Shown: piece after piece, positions 17,970-26,810 of the stretch
Layout: every line of letters begins with the position of its first letter
Position numbering within the stretch: the first letter of the stretch is position 1
NCBI RefSeq assembly: GCF_900156025.1
Contig: NZ_FTMO01000004.1
Span: 186,001 to 250,000 of the forward strand
Length of the DNA stretch: 64,000 bases
Direction: 5' to 3'
From: Allobosea sp. TND4EK4
Lineage (GTDB): Bacteria > Pseudomonadota > Alphaproteobacteria > Rhizobiales > Beijerinckiaceae
Made by a program: the position numbers and the translations under genes
The notes under the pieces: model-generated
The model's input: the letters and a program-made list of their open reading frames with translations, nothing else
What the model was told of the DNA's origin: nothing
Databases searched by the model: none

Positions 17970-18989
17970 TCAGCTCAGCGAGCTGCCGACGGCCTTCTCC
18001 AGGATGCCCCAGGCCTCGTCGCCATACTTCTTCTTCCAGTCGGCATAGAAGCCGGCCTTGCGCAGGGTGTCGCGGAAGGCGTCGGCCTTGGTCTCGTTGA
18101 TGACCATGCCCTTGGACTGCAGCTCGCCCTGCAGGCCGGCATTGAGCTTGGCGACGTCGTCGCGCTCCAGCAGGGCGGCGGCGTTGATGTTCCTGGCGAC
18201 GATGGCGCGCAGGTCCTCCGGCAGCTTCTCCCAGGCGCGGCGGTTGGCCAGGAACCAGAAGCCGTCCCACATGTGGTTGGTGATCGAGAGGTACTTCTGC
18301 ACCTCGAAGAGCTTGGCGGTGGAGATGATCGCCAGCGGGTTCTCCTGGCCGTCGACCACCTTGGTCTGCAGGGCGCTGTAAGTCTCGGCGAAGTTGATCG
18401 AGGCCGGAGCCGACTGGAAGGCCGAGAACATCGAGGTCCAGAGCGGCGACACCGGCACGCGGATCTTGAAGCCCTTGAGGTCGTCCGGGGTGTTGATCGG
18501 GCCCTTGGACGAGGTGATCTGGCGGAAGCCGTTGTCCCAGATCTTGTCCATGACGACGAGGTTCGCCTTCTGGATCTGGCCGCGGACATAGGCGCCGAGA
18601 TCGCCGTCCATCGCCTTCCAGACGGCGTCATAGTTCGGGAAGGCGAAGCCGATGCCGGACAGCGAGGCGTTGGCGACCAGCGTCGAAAGGATCAGCGGCG
18701 AAAGCGTGAAGAACTCGACGCCGCCGGACCGGACCTGGCTCAGCATGTCGGTGTCGGAGCCGAGCTGGTTGTTCGGGAAGATCTGGATATCGACCCGGCC
18801 CTTGGTCTCTTCCTTGATCTTCGCCACCGCCGCATTGGCGCGCACGTTCAGCGGATGCGCGACGGGCAGGTTGTTGGCGTATTTATAGGTGAACTCGGCG
18901 CTCTGCGCATTGGCGCGGCCGATCTGGAAAGTGCCGATGGCGGAGGCTGCGGCTGTCGCCTTGAGCAGCGTGCGGCGCGAGAGGGTCAT
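17970..18989 (-). CDS. TRAP transporter substrate-binding protein (DctP family)
   Basis: This 339-residue periplasmic solute receptor of a tripartite ATP-independent transporter has a twin-arginine-like leader, MTLSRRTLLKATAAASAIG, with probable cleavage after RANA. The mature protein shows DctP features: KYANNLPVAHPLNVRA, FPNNQLGSDTDMLSQVRSGG, the carboxylate-binding Arg region LKGFKIRVPVSPLW, and VVDGQENPLAII. The likely ligand is an organic acid but its identity is open. AAGGAG precedes ATG 18989. It follows the fused permease gene, so the two form a transport operon together with the SDR. Confidence 0.92.
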   Translation of the reverse strand: MTLSRRTLLKATAAASAIGTFQIGRANAQSAEFTYKYANNLPVAHPLNVRANAAVAKIKEETKGRVDIQIFPNNQLGSDTDMLSQVRSGGVEFFTLSPLILSTLVANASLSGIGFAFPNYDAVWKAMDGDLGAYVRGQIQKANLVVMDKIWDNGFRQITSSKGPINTPDDLKGFKIRVPVSPLWTSMFSAFQSAPASINFAETYSALQTKVVDGQENPLAIISTAKLFEVQKYLSITNHMWDGFWFLANRRAWEKLPEDLRAIVARNINAAALLERDDVAKLNAGLQGELQSKGMVINETKADAFRDTLRKAGFYADWKKKYGDEAWGILEKAVGSSLS

Positions 18990-19035
18990 GAGCGTTTCTC
19001 CTTGGACGATCTGTTTTTGTTGATGGTCTTGGGCT

Positions 19036-20904
19036 TCACAGCACCCAGGTCGACAGGCCGGGGACGAGGGCGATGATGACGAGGCCGATGATCAGGGCGA
19101 TGAGATAGGGCCAGATCGCCCCCATCGCCTCGTCGGGCGAGACGTTGCCGATCTTACAGGCGATGTAGAAGCCGATGCCGATCGGCGGTGCCATCAGGCC
19201 GATATTCATCGCGGTCACCACGACCATCGCATAGTGCACGTCGTTGATGCCGAGGTTCTTGGCGATCGGGAACATCAGCGGGGCCATCAGCACGATCGCC
19301 GGCAGACCTTCCAGCACGCAGCCGAGGATCATGAAGACGACGATGGTGACCGCCATGAAGGTCAGCCAGCCACCCGGCAGGCCCGCCATGAAGACGGCGA
19401 GGTCGCGGGCGAAGCCGGTCTGGGTCAGCGCCCAGGCCATGGCGAGCGCGGTGCCGAGAATGACCAGGATCGCGCCGGAGAGCGCGGCGGTCTCGACCAG
19501 CATGCTGTAGAACTTGCGCAGGCCGATGCCGCCATAGAGCACCATGCCGATGACAAGCGCGTAGAGCACCGCGATGGTGGAGACCTCGGTTGCGGTGGCG
19601 ATGCCACCGCCGACAGCCGCACGAATGATGAAGGGCAGGACGAGGGCGGGAGCGGCGACCAGCGCGACCTTGCCGATCACCGCGAGCGGGGCCCGGCGCA
19701 CGCCCTTCATGTCCTCCGCCGCCGCCTTCCAGCGGGCGAGGCCGGCCAGCGCGACCAGCAGCACGCCGGCGATGACGAAGCCGGCATTGAACAGCCCGGC
19801 GATCGAGACGCCCGCGACCGAGCCCAGCACGATCAGGACAATCGACGGCGGCACGGTGTCGGCCATGGCGGCGCCGGTGGAGAGCAGCGCGATCAGGTCC
19901 TTCGGCTTGTAGCCGCGTCGCTTCATCTCCGGGAACAGGGCCGGCGCGACGGTCGCCATGTCCGAGACCTTGGAGCCGGAGATGCCCGAGACGAGATAGA
20001 GCGAGCCCAGCAGCACATAGGACATGCCGGCGCGGACATGGCCGAGCAGCGAGGCGAGGAAATCGACGATCGCCTTGCCCATGCCGGTGGCGTCGAGGAT
20101 GCACCCGAGCAGCACGAAGATCGGCACCGAGAGCAGGATCAGGCTCGACATGCCCTCGTCCATGCGACCGACCATGACGATGATCGGGACATTGGTGGAG
20201 AAGGCCAGGAAGGCGAGGGTGCCGAGGCCGAAGCAGAAGGCGATGGGCACGCCCGCCACCAGGCAGGCTGCGACGACGCCGATCAGGAAGATCAGGATGT
20301 TGTAGTAGCCCAGCCCCTTCAGCGTCGGGCCTAGCAGCCAGAAGGCGAGGCCGAACCCGCCGACAACGACGGCAGCGGCCGCAATGTCGACGAGGCGCGC
20401 CGTCTTGAAGAGATAGCGCAGGGTGAGAAGCCCCATCAGCACGATGCCGACGGCGAGCGCCGAGACGCGCCAGCTCACGGGGATGTTGAGCGCGGCCGAG
20501 GTGACGTAGCTCTCCTCGACCGCGTATTCGACGGCCGGATCGACCATGGCGGCCAGGAAGGCGGCGACGGCGGCGAGCGCGAGCGCCTCGACGAACTCGC
20601 GCAGGCGCGGCGGCATCATCCCAACGAAGAGCGTCAACCGCAGATGCTCGTTGCGATCGACCGCGATCGCCGCGCCGAGCATGGCGAGCCAGATGAAGGC
20701 GATGGAGGCGACCTCGTCGACCCAGACGAAGGGCAGGGCGAAGACATAGCGCGAGACAACCCCGAGCAGCAGCACGCCGATGATGAACGCGACCAGTGCG
20801 GCGGCGACGGCCTCGACCGGCCGCATGATCGCGGAGCCTGGGCGTGCGTCCTCGTTCTCGCTGAGGCTTTCGGGAATGTGCAGCGTGTCGGCGGCATTGC
20901 TCAT
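19036..20904 (-). CDS. Fused TRAP transporter small and large permease (DctQ-DctM)
   Basis: This 622-residue inner-membrane protein fuses the four-helix DctQ subunit (about residues 25-185; VDEVASIAFIWLAMLGAAIA) to the twelve-helix DctM subunit (about 190-622; ISGSKVSDMATVAPALFPEM, STGAAMADTVPPSIVLIVLG, LEGLPAIVLMAPLMFPIAK, MAPPIGIGFYIACKIG). The DctM part has the GxxxP-type motifs of the family. Single-chain QM permeases are a known minority form. It is the first gene of the leftward TRAP-SDR run and is divergent from the IclR regulator, which probably controls it. Confidence 0.93.
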   Translation of the reverse strand: MSNAADTLHIPESLSENEDARPGSAIMRPVEAVAAALVAFIIGVLLLGVVSRYVFALPFVWVDEVASIAFIWLAMLGAAIAVDRNEHLRLTLFVGMMPPRLREFVEALALAAVAAFLAAMVDPAVEYAVEESYVTSAALNIPVSWRVSALAVGIVLMGLLTLRYLFKTARLVDIAAAAVVVGGFGLAFWLLGPTLKGLGYYNILIFLIGVVAACLVAGVPIAFCFGLGTLAFLAFSTNVPIIVMVGRMDEGMSSLILLSVPIFVLLGCILDATGMGKAIVDFLASLLGHVRAGMSYVLLGSLYLVSGISGSKVSDMATVAPALFPEMKRRGYKPKDLIALLSTGAAMADTVPPSIVLIVLGSVAGVSIAGLFNAGFVIAGVLLVALAGLARWKAAAEDMKGVRRAPLAVIGKVALVAAPALVLPFIIRAAVGGGIATATEVSTIAVLYALVIGMVLYGGIGLRKFYSMLVETAALSGAILVILGTALAMAWALTQTGFARDLAVFMAGLPGGWLTFMAVTIVVFMILGCVLEGLPAIVLMAPLMFPIAKNLGINDVHYAMVVVTAMNIGLMAPPIGIGFYIACKIGNVSPDEAMGAIWPYLIALIIGLVIIALVPGLSTWVL

Positions 20905-21116
20905 GCGGCGGCCTTAGATGCCGGTCGCAGGGCGCAATACGCCTGTGATGTGGAGAGCCCTGAGGGGCATCGTTCCGTTCCTCCCTCCGCGCCGATCTTG
21001 TCATCCGTCGGCGTCGATTGCGGTCCACACTGTGAATGATCAGCAGCCCGGACGACAGCGAGATTACACGAGGCAGACGGCATTGCAATCCGCCAAGGCG
21101 CTCTCTAGGCTCAGGA

Positions 21117-21122
21117 TATAAT
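21117..21122 (+). promoter_or_regulatory. TATAAT -10-like element before the IclR gene
   Basis: A perfect TATAAT lies 15 bp upstream of the chosen GTG start at 21138. No good -35 is found at 16-18 bp. If used, the transcript would start near 21129 and have a leader of about nine bases, giving near-leaderless translation. Confidence 0.3.
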
Positions 21123-21137
21123 AACAAGGTCCATATC

Positions 21138-22022
21138 GTGGACTTCCTGGAGGAACGCTTGCCGCAGCACTCTTCCGCGCCGGGGGCCGGCCTGTCCGGC
21201 TCGCAGAGCGTCGACCGTGCGCTCGGGCTGCTCTCGCTGATCGGGCGCGAGCCGGCGCAGGGGTTGCCGCTCGGCGAGATCGTGTCCGCGAGCGGGCTCA
21301 ACAAGCCGACGGTGCGGCGCCTGCTGCTCGCGCTGATGCGGGCCGGGCTGGTCGAGCAGGAGCCGCAGACACGCCATTACGGGCTGGGCGAGGAGGCCTT
21401 CGTGCTGGGCGTGCTGGCGGCGCGGCGCCATGGCCTGCTCGAGATGGCGATGGAGGGGCTGCGCCGCCTGGCGCAGGAGACGCAGGACACCAGCTTCCTG
21501 ACGATACGCCGCGACCGGTACGCCGTCTGCCTGCACCGGGAAGAGGGCAGCTATCCGGTGCGGACCCATGCCCTGCAGACCGGCGACCAGCACCCGCTCG
21601 GGGTCGGGGCCGGCTCGCTCGCCATCCTGGCCGCCTTGCCGGACGATGATGTGGACCGGGTCGTCGCCAGCAATGCGGCGGTGCTGGCGGAGCGTTACCC
21701 GGCCTTCGGGCCGCAGACCCTGCTGGATGAGGTGGCGGCGACGCGCGCTCAGGGTTTCGCAGTCAATCCCGGACGGGTGGTCGCGAGTTCCTGGGGCATC
21801 GGGGCGGCCTTCCGCTATCCGGATGGGCGGGTCGCCGGGGCCTTCTCGGTTGCGGCCATCGACAGCCGGATGGCGCCCCCGCGCCAGGCCGAGATCGGCG
21901 CGCTGCTGAGGCGGGAGACCGCGCGGCTGGAAGCGTCGCTCGCCGGGATTTTTCGATCGAAGCGGGCGCCGGCGCCCGCCACCGGGGCGGCGCCTGTCGC
22001 CCTTGCAAGAAGGAGTGGCTGA
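21138..22022 (+). CDS. IclR-family transcriptional regulator
   Basis: This 294-residue DNA-binding protein has an N-terminal winged helix-turn-helix (SQSVDRALGLLSLIGREP, LGEIVSASGLNKPTVRRLLLAL, HYGLGEEAFVLG). The C-terminal IclR effector domain includes LAQETQDTSFLTIRRD, HPLGVGAGSLAILAALPD, and AGAFSVAAIDSRM. It is divergent from the TRAP operon and overlaps nothing, with the acyl-CoA ligase start only 1 bp after its stop, so it likely controls both arms of the locus. The start is uncertain: GTG 21138 has AAGG upstream and a TATAAT at 21117, while ATG 21036 would add 34 low-quality residues. Confidence 0.87.
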   Translation: MDFLEERLPQHSSAPGAGLSGSQSVDRALGLLSLIGREPAQGLPLGEIVSASGLNKPTVRRLLLALMRAGLVEQEPQTRHYGLGEEAFVLGVLAARRHGLLEMAMEGLRRLAQETQDTSFLTIRRDRYAVCLHREEGSYPVRTHALQTGDQHPLGVGAGSLAILAALPDDDVDRVVASNAAVLAERYPAFGPQTLLDEVAATRAQGFAVNPGRVVASSWGIGAAFRYPDGRVAGAFSVAAIDSRMAPPRQAEIGALLRRETARLEASLAGIFRSKRAPAPATGAAPVALARRSG

Positions 22023-22023
22023 G

Positions 22024-23658
22024 ATGGTGAGCGCTGAACGGGCGCCGGTCGGCGGTGTCGTGCCGATGTCGCGGCGGGTGATGAATCTCGGCCATGTCGC
22101 CAGCCAGAACGCCCGGCGCCTGCCCGGCCATCCGGCCTTCATCTGGGGCGAGACGACGCTCGACTGGGCCGAGCTCGATGCCCGGGTTTCGGCGCTGGCG
22201 GCGGGCCTGCGCGCGCGGGGCATCGGCAAGGGCGACCGGCTGCTCGTCCATTCCAAGAACTGCGACGCGATGTTCGTCTCCATGTTCGCGACCTTCCGGC
22301 TCGGCGCCGTCTGGGTGCCGACGAACTTCCGCCTGCTGCCGGACGAAGTCGCCTATCTCGCGACGGCTTCGGGAGCGAAGGGCTTCCTCTGCCATGGCGA
22401 TTTCCCCGAGCATGCCGCTGCGGTGCAGGCCGCCGCGCCGGCCCCGGATTTCATCTGGCGCATCGGCGAGGGCGGCTTCGGCGAGGACGAGGTCGGGGCC
22501 GTGATCGCCCGCCATGGCGGCGAGACGGTCGAGAACGTCGCCGTCGAGCATGACGACCCATGCTGGTTCTTCTTCACCTCCGGCACGACCGGGCGCTCGA
22601 AGGCCGCCGTGCTGACCCATGGCCAGATGGGCTTCGTCATCACCAACCATCTCTGCGACCTTCTGCCCGGCTCGACGGAAAAGGACGCTTCGCTGGTGGT
22701 GGCGCCGCTCTCGCATGGGGCGGGCGTGCATCAGCTGGTGATGTCGGCGCGCGGCGCGACCTCGATCCTGCTGCCGACCGAGCGCTTCGACATCGACGAG
22801 GCCTACCGGCTGATCGAAAAGCACCGGATCACCAACATCTTCACGGTGCCGACCATCCTGAAAATGCTGGTCGAGCATCCGGCTGCCGACGCCCATGACC
22901 ATTCGAGCCTGCGCCACATCATCTATGCGGGCGCGCCGATGTATCGCGAGGACCAGAAGGCGGCGCTGAAGAAGCTCGGCAAGGTGATCGTGCAGTATTT
23001 CGGCCTGGGGGAGGTCACCGGCAACATCACCGTGCTGCCGCCGGCGCTGCACGAGCCGGAAGACGGGCCCCATGCCCGGATCGGGACCTGTGGCTTCGAG
23101 CGCACCGGGATGCAGGTGCAGATCCAGGACGAAAACGGCCAGGAGGTCGAGGCGAACGTCCAGGGCGAGATCTGCGTGATCGGCCCCGCCGTCTTCGCCG
23201 GCTATTACGACAACCCGGAAGCCAATGCGAAGTCGTTCCGGAACGGCTGGTTCCGCACCGGCGATCTCGGCCATATGGACGAGCAGGGCTTCGTCTACAT
23301 CACCGGCCGTGCCTCGGACATGTACATCTCCGGCGGCTCGAACATCTATCCGCGCGAGATCGAGGAGAAGATCCTGACCCATCCGGCCATCGCGGAGGTC
23401 GCGGTGGTGGGCGTGCCCGATCCCGTCTGGGGCGAGATCGGCATTGCCGTCTGCGTCCACAGGCCCGGGCAGGGGGCGAGCGAGGCGGAGATCGCGGAGT
23501 TCCTGGCGCCCAAGATCGCCCGCTACAAGATGCCCAAACGCATCCTGTTCTGGGAGGCGCTGCCGAAATCGGGCTATGGCAAGGTGCCCAAGCGCATGGT
23601 CAAGGACGAGCTCGAAGCGCGGGGCGAACTCGCGCGGATGGCGGGGACGGCATCGTGA
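22024..23658 (+). CDS. AMP-binding acyl-CoA ligase
   Basis: This 544-residue ANL-superfamily ligase activates a carboxylate to its CoA thioester through an acyl-AMP. The P-loop FTSGTTGRSKAAVLTHGQMG (quoted in part: FTSGTTGRSK) is near residue 184, followed by YFGLGEVTGNIT, GWFRTGDLGHMDEQG and the C-terminal hinge and catalytic lysine region ALPKSGYGKVPKRMVKDE. AAGAAGGAG precedes ATG 22024, one base after the IclR stop. The downstream PPC gene overlaps its stop. The locus (TRAP uptake, ligase, SDR) points to activation of an imported organic acid; chain type cannot be read off. Confidence 0.92.
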   Translation: MVSAERAPVGGVVPMSRRVMNLGHVASQNARRLPGHPAFIWGETTLDWAELDARVSALAAGLRARGIGKGDRLLVHSKNCDAMFVSMFATFRLGAVWVPTNFRLLPDEVAYLATASGAKGFLCHGDFPEHAAAVQAAAPAPDFIWRIGEGGFGEDEVGAVIARHGGETVENVAVEHDDPCWFFFTSGTTGRSKAAVLTHGQMGFVITNHLCDLLPGSTEKDASLVVAPLSHGAGVHQLVMSARGATSILLPTERFDIDEAYRLIEKHRITNIFTVPTILKMLVEHPAADAHDHSSLRHIIYAGAPMYREDQKAALKKLGKVIVQYFGLGEVTGNITVLPPALHEPEDGPHARIGTCGFERTGMQVQIQDENGQEVEANVQGEICVIGPAVFAGYYDNPEANAKSFRNGWFRTGDLGHMDEQGFVYITGRASDMYISGGSNIYPREIEEKILTHPAIAEVAVVGVPDPVWGEIGIAVCVHRPGQGASEAEIAEFLAPKIARYKMPKRILFWEALPKSGYGKVPKRMVKDELEARGELARMAGTAS

Positions 23659-24509
23659 GGCGCATCGAGCAGCCGGGCGCCGGCACGCCCGCGCGCATCC
23701 AGTGGGCGGAGTGCCACGGCCTCGCCTTTCCGATGACGCTGGAGGCCGGGTTGCCGCTGCTGGAGGCGGTGCGGCGCAGCTTCGCGGCGGCCGGCTTCGT
23801 CTCGGGCGTGGCGAAGCTCGAGGGGCTCGCGCTCTCGCCCTTCGCCTATGTGATGCCGGCCCTGTCCAAGACGCCCGAGCACGCGGCCTTCTACAGCGAC
23901 ACGTTCCGGCCGGGCGGCATCGCGCGCGTCGAGGCTGGTGCGATGACGTTCGGCCAGCGTGACGGCGGGCCCTTCTTCCATGCCCATGCGCTCTGGGCGG
24001 AAGCATCCGGCAAGCGCAATGGCGGCCATATCCTGCCGGACGAGACGGTCGTGGCGGAGACGATCACGCTGCCGGCTGTCGGGCTCGACGGTGCGGCCTT
24101 CATGGCCGAGGCGGACGGCGAGACCAACTTCAAGCTGTTCGGGCCGAAGCCCGCGCCCTTCCTGGAGGCGACGCGCAACGGGCGGTTCTTCGCCTTGCGG
24201 GTCAAGCCCAACGTCGATTTCTGCGGGGCACTCGAGGCCTTCTGTGCCGAGCAGGGCATCCGCGAGGCGGTGATCCACGGCGGCGTCGGCTCGACCATCG
24301 GCGCGCGGTTCGAGGGAGGCAGGCCCGTGGACAACTTCGCGACCGAGGTGGCGATCACCGAGGGACGAATCGCGGATGGCGAAGACGGATTGCGGGCCGC
24401 GGTCGACGTCGCCCTGGTGGATTATCGCGGCGGGCTGGCGAGCGGCCGGCTCCTGCGCGGCGACAACCCGGTTCTGATGACGTTCGAGCTCGTGCTGGAG
24501 GCGCTCTGA
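23655..24509 (+). CDS. Tandem PPC/DUF296-domain protein
   Basis: This 284-residue cytoplasmic protein starts with GTG overlapping the preceding TGA (GTGA), so it is translationally coupled to the acyl-CoA ligase. Two related halves are visible. The first ends with GPFFHAHALWAEASGKRNGG near residue 105, the HxH...GGH region of PPC/DUF296 domains. The second has VDFCGALEAFCAEQGIREAVIHGGVGSTIGARF (quoted in part: IREAVIHGGVGSTIG) near residue 206 and ends RGDNPVLMTFELVLEAL, the PPC terminal strand. No AT-hook is present, so this is not the DNA-binding plant type. The role is unknown; the context suggests a metabolic enzyme or CoA-thioester binder. Confidence 0.75.
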   Translation: MRRIEQPGAGTPARIQWAECHGLAFPMTLEAGLPLLEAVRRSFAAAGFVSGVAKLEGLALSPFAYVMPALSKTPEHAAFYSDTFRPGGIARVEAGAMTFGQRDGGPFFHAHALWAEASGKRNGGHILPDETVVAETITLPAVGLDGAAFMAEADGETNFKLFGPKPAPFLEATRNGRFFALRVKPNVDFCGALEAFCAEQGIREAVIHGGVGSTIGARFEGGRPVDNFATEVAITEGRIADGEDGLRAAVDVALVDYRGGLASGRLLRGDNPVLMTFELVLEAL

Positions 24510-24597
24510 CCGCCTCCGACGCGTGTCCAGCGTCTCCGCAAAGCGACTGAATCGGCCACGCTCGATACCATCGGCGGGCGCGCAAAGGATTTATGCG

Positions 24598-25494
24598 ATG
24601 AGCAAACGGATCTGGGTCGAGGCGGCGATCAACGGCGCGTGGGGCAAGGAACGCCAGCCGGGCATTCCGATCACGATTCCGGAGATCGTCGCCGACGGGA
24701 TCGCGGCGGTCGAGGCCGGGGCGGCGATCGTTCATCTCCACGTCTACGACGTCGAAACCGGCCGGCAGCGAGACGACTGGGAGCTTTACGCCCAGGCGAT
24801 CGAGGGGATCCGCGCCAAGGTCGACGCGATCGTCTACCCGACCATCCCGATCCTCGGTTCCGGCTATGCGGGCGACATCGTCGGCTCCGGCCGCTATACG
24901 CATCTGGAGAAGCTGGCCAAGCGCGGCCTTGCCGAATGGGGCGTGCTCGATCCCGGCTCCTGCAACTGGACGACCTTCGGCGGTATTCCGGACGGCGAGC
25001 CCGGCTTCATCTACCAGAATCCAGGCGAGCATATCCGCGAGGGCATGGAGGTCGCGCAGCGCCACAAGGTCCATCCGAGCTACGCGATCTACGAGCCGGG
25101 CTTCACGCGGCTCGGTGCGGCGCTGGCAAAGGCCTATCCGGCCATGCCTCAGGCGATTTACCGGCTGATGTTCTCCGATGCTTTCGCCTGGGGCTTTCCG
25201 CCACGTGAATGGGCGCTGGAGGCGCATCTCAGGCTGCTTGCCGAGGATGCCGCCGAGGCGCCGGTGATGATCGCGGGGCTTGGCGTCGATCTGCGGGATC
25301 TCATCGGACCTGCGGTGGCGCGTGGCGTCCATGTTCGCGGCGGGCTGGAGGATGCGCCCTTCGGCTGCGAAAAGAGCAACGCGGCGCTCATCGCCGACAC
25401 GGTCCGTTTGGTCGAGGCGGCCGGCGGTCAACCCGCGAGTGCGGCCGAGGTGCGGGCCGCGCTTGCAACGATGGAAAAGAGCGAGAGACGATGA
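24598..25494 (+). CDS. BKACE (DUF849) beta-keto acid cleavage enzyme
   Basis: This 298-residue TIM-barrel enzyme of the beta-keto acid cleavage family condenses acetyl-CoA with a beta-keto acid to give acetoacetate and a CoA ester. Features are the N-terminal WVEAAINGAWGKE, the metal-site HLHVYD near residue 46, SCNWTTFGG, and a C-terminal MIAGLGVDLRDL and RGGLEDAPFG that match the family pattern. The substrate varies widely among members and is not predictable here. ATG 24598 follows AAAGGA. The stop overlaps the peptidase T start, and it lies about 90 bp downstream of the PPC gene, perhaps in the same unit. Confidence 0.82.
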   Translation: MSKRIWVEAAINGAWGKERQPGIPITIPEIVADGIAAVEAGAAIVHLHVYDVETGRQRDDWELYAQAIEGIRAKVDAIVYPTIPILGSGYAGDIVGSGRYTHLEKLAKRGLAEWGVLDPGSCNWTTFGGIPDGEPGFIYQNPGEHIREGMEVAQRHKVHPSYAIYEPGFTRLGAALAKAYPAMPQAIYRLMFSDAFAWGFPPREWALEAHLRLLAEDAAEAPVMIAGLGVDLRDLIGPAVARGVHVRGGLEDAPFGCEKSNAALIADTVRLVEAAGGQPASAAEVRAALATMEKSERR

Positions 25495-26729
25495 CCCTTC
25501 GGGACGATCTGCTGGACCGCTTCTTCCGCTATGTGGCGGTCGAGAGCCAGAGCGATGCGACGGCGACGACGCTTCCGAGCACGCCGGGCCAGCAGGTGCT
25601 GGCAAACCTGCTGGCCGATGAGCTGCGCGCGCTCGGGCTGGAGGATGTCGTCGTCGACGATCATGCCACGGTGACGGCGCTGAAGCGCGGCACGAGGCCC
25701 GGCGCCCCGCGCATCGGCTTCATCGCGCATCTCGATACGGTCGATGTCGGGCTGTCCCCGGTGGTGAAGGCCCAATTGCTGCGATTCGCCGGCGAGGACC
25801 TTTGCCTCAATGCGGAAAAGGACATCTGGCTGCGTGTCGCCGAGCATCCGGAAATCGCGCCATGGAAGGGGCACGACATTGTCTTCAGCGACGGGACCAG
25901 CGTGCTCGGAGCCGACAACAAGGCTGCGGTCGCGATCGTGATGACGCTGCTGTCGCGGCTGGCGCCCGAGGACGGGCATGGCGACATCCATATCGCCTTC
26001 GTCCCCGACGAGGAAATCGGCCTGCGTGGCGCGAAGGCGCTCGATCTCGCGCGTTTTCCCTGCGATTTCGCCTATACCATCGACAGTTGCGAGCTGGGTG
26101 AGGTGGTCTACGAGAATTTCAACGCCGCCGGCGCCGAGGTCGTCTTCACCGGCGTCACCGCCCATCCGATGTCGGCCAAGGGCGTGCTGGTGAACCCGCT
26201 GCTGATGGCGCAGGACTTCATCGCCGCCTTCGACCGGGCGCAGACGCCGGAGAACACGGCAGGGCGCGAGGGCTATGTCTGGTTCACCGGGATGAACGCC
26301 AATGCCTCGCAAGCCGTGCTGACGGCGAATATCCGGGATTTCGACCGCGGCTCCTTCGAGGCACGCAAGCGCAGCATCGGCGAAATCGGGGAGGAGATCG
26401 CGCGGCGCTACCCCACCGGCAAGGTGAGCTGGACCGTCACCGACACCTACGGCAACATCAGCGACAGCCTGGGCGGCGACCGCCGTTCGGTCGATCTGCT
26501 GATGACGGCGCTGAGCGAGCTGCAGATCGCGCCGAAGGTCATCCCGATGCGCGGCGGCACGGATGGGGCGGCTCTCTCGGCGCGAGGGCTGCCGACGCCG
26601 AACTTCTTCACCGGCGGGCTGAACTTCCACTCCCGCTTCGAGTTCCTGCCCGTGCCGGCCTTCGAGGCTTCCTATGAGGTGGCGCGGCGCATCTGCCTGC
26701 TGGCGGGGCAGGAGGCCGGCTCGGCCTGA
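25491..26729 (+). CDS. pepT: Peptidase T-like M20 tripeptidase
   Basis: This 412-residue cytoplasmic zinc aminotripeptidase is of family M20B. The metal ligands and catalytic residues are visible: IAHLDTVD near residue 79, SVLGADNKAAVA, the PDEEIG motif near residue 172, TAHPMSAKG, and the C-terminal RGGTDGAALS and GGLNFHSRFE. The length matches PepT. The ATG overlaps the stop of the BKACE gene (ATGA), so the two are coupled. This is odd for a general peptidase and suggests that the substrate may be an amide or peptide linked to the local pathway. Confidence 0.9.
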   Translation: MTLRDDLLDRFFRYVAVESQSDATATTLPSTPGQQVLANLLADELRALGLEDVVVDDHATVTALKRGTRPGAPRIGFIAHLDTVDVGLSPVVKAQLLRFAGEDLCLNAEKDIWLRVAEHPEIAPWKGHDIVFSDGTSVLGADNKAAVAIVMTLLSRLAPEDGHGDIHIAFVPDEEIGLRGAKALDLARFPCDFAYTIDSCELGEVVYENFNAAGAEVVFTGVTAHPMSAKGVLVNPLLMAQDFIAAFDRAQTPENTAGREGYVWFTGMNANASQAVLTANIRDFDRGSFEARKRSIGEIGEEIARRYPTGKVSWTVTDTYGNISDSLGGDRRSVDLLMTALSELQIAPKVIPMRGGTDGAALSARGLPTPNFFTGGLNFHSRFEFLPVPAFEASYEVARRICLLAGQEAGSA

Positions 26730-26810
26730 GGCGCATGCGGGCCAGATGACGCATTGGCGTGGCCGGGGCGGCTGCCTACATCACGGTGCAGCAACAGCGA
26801 GACTCCGCCC

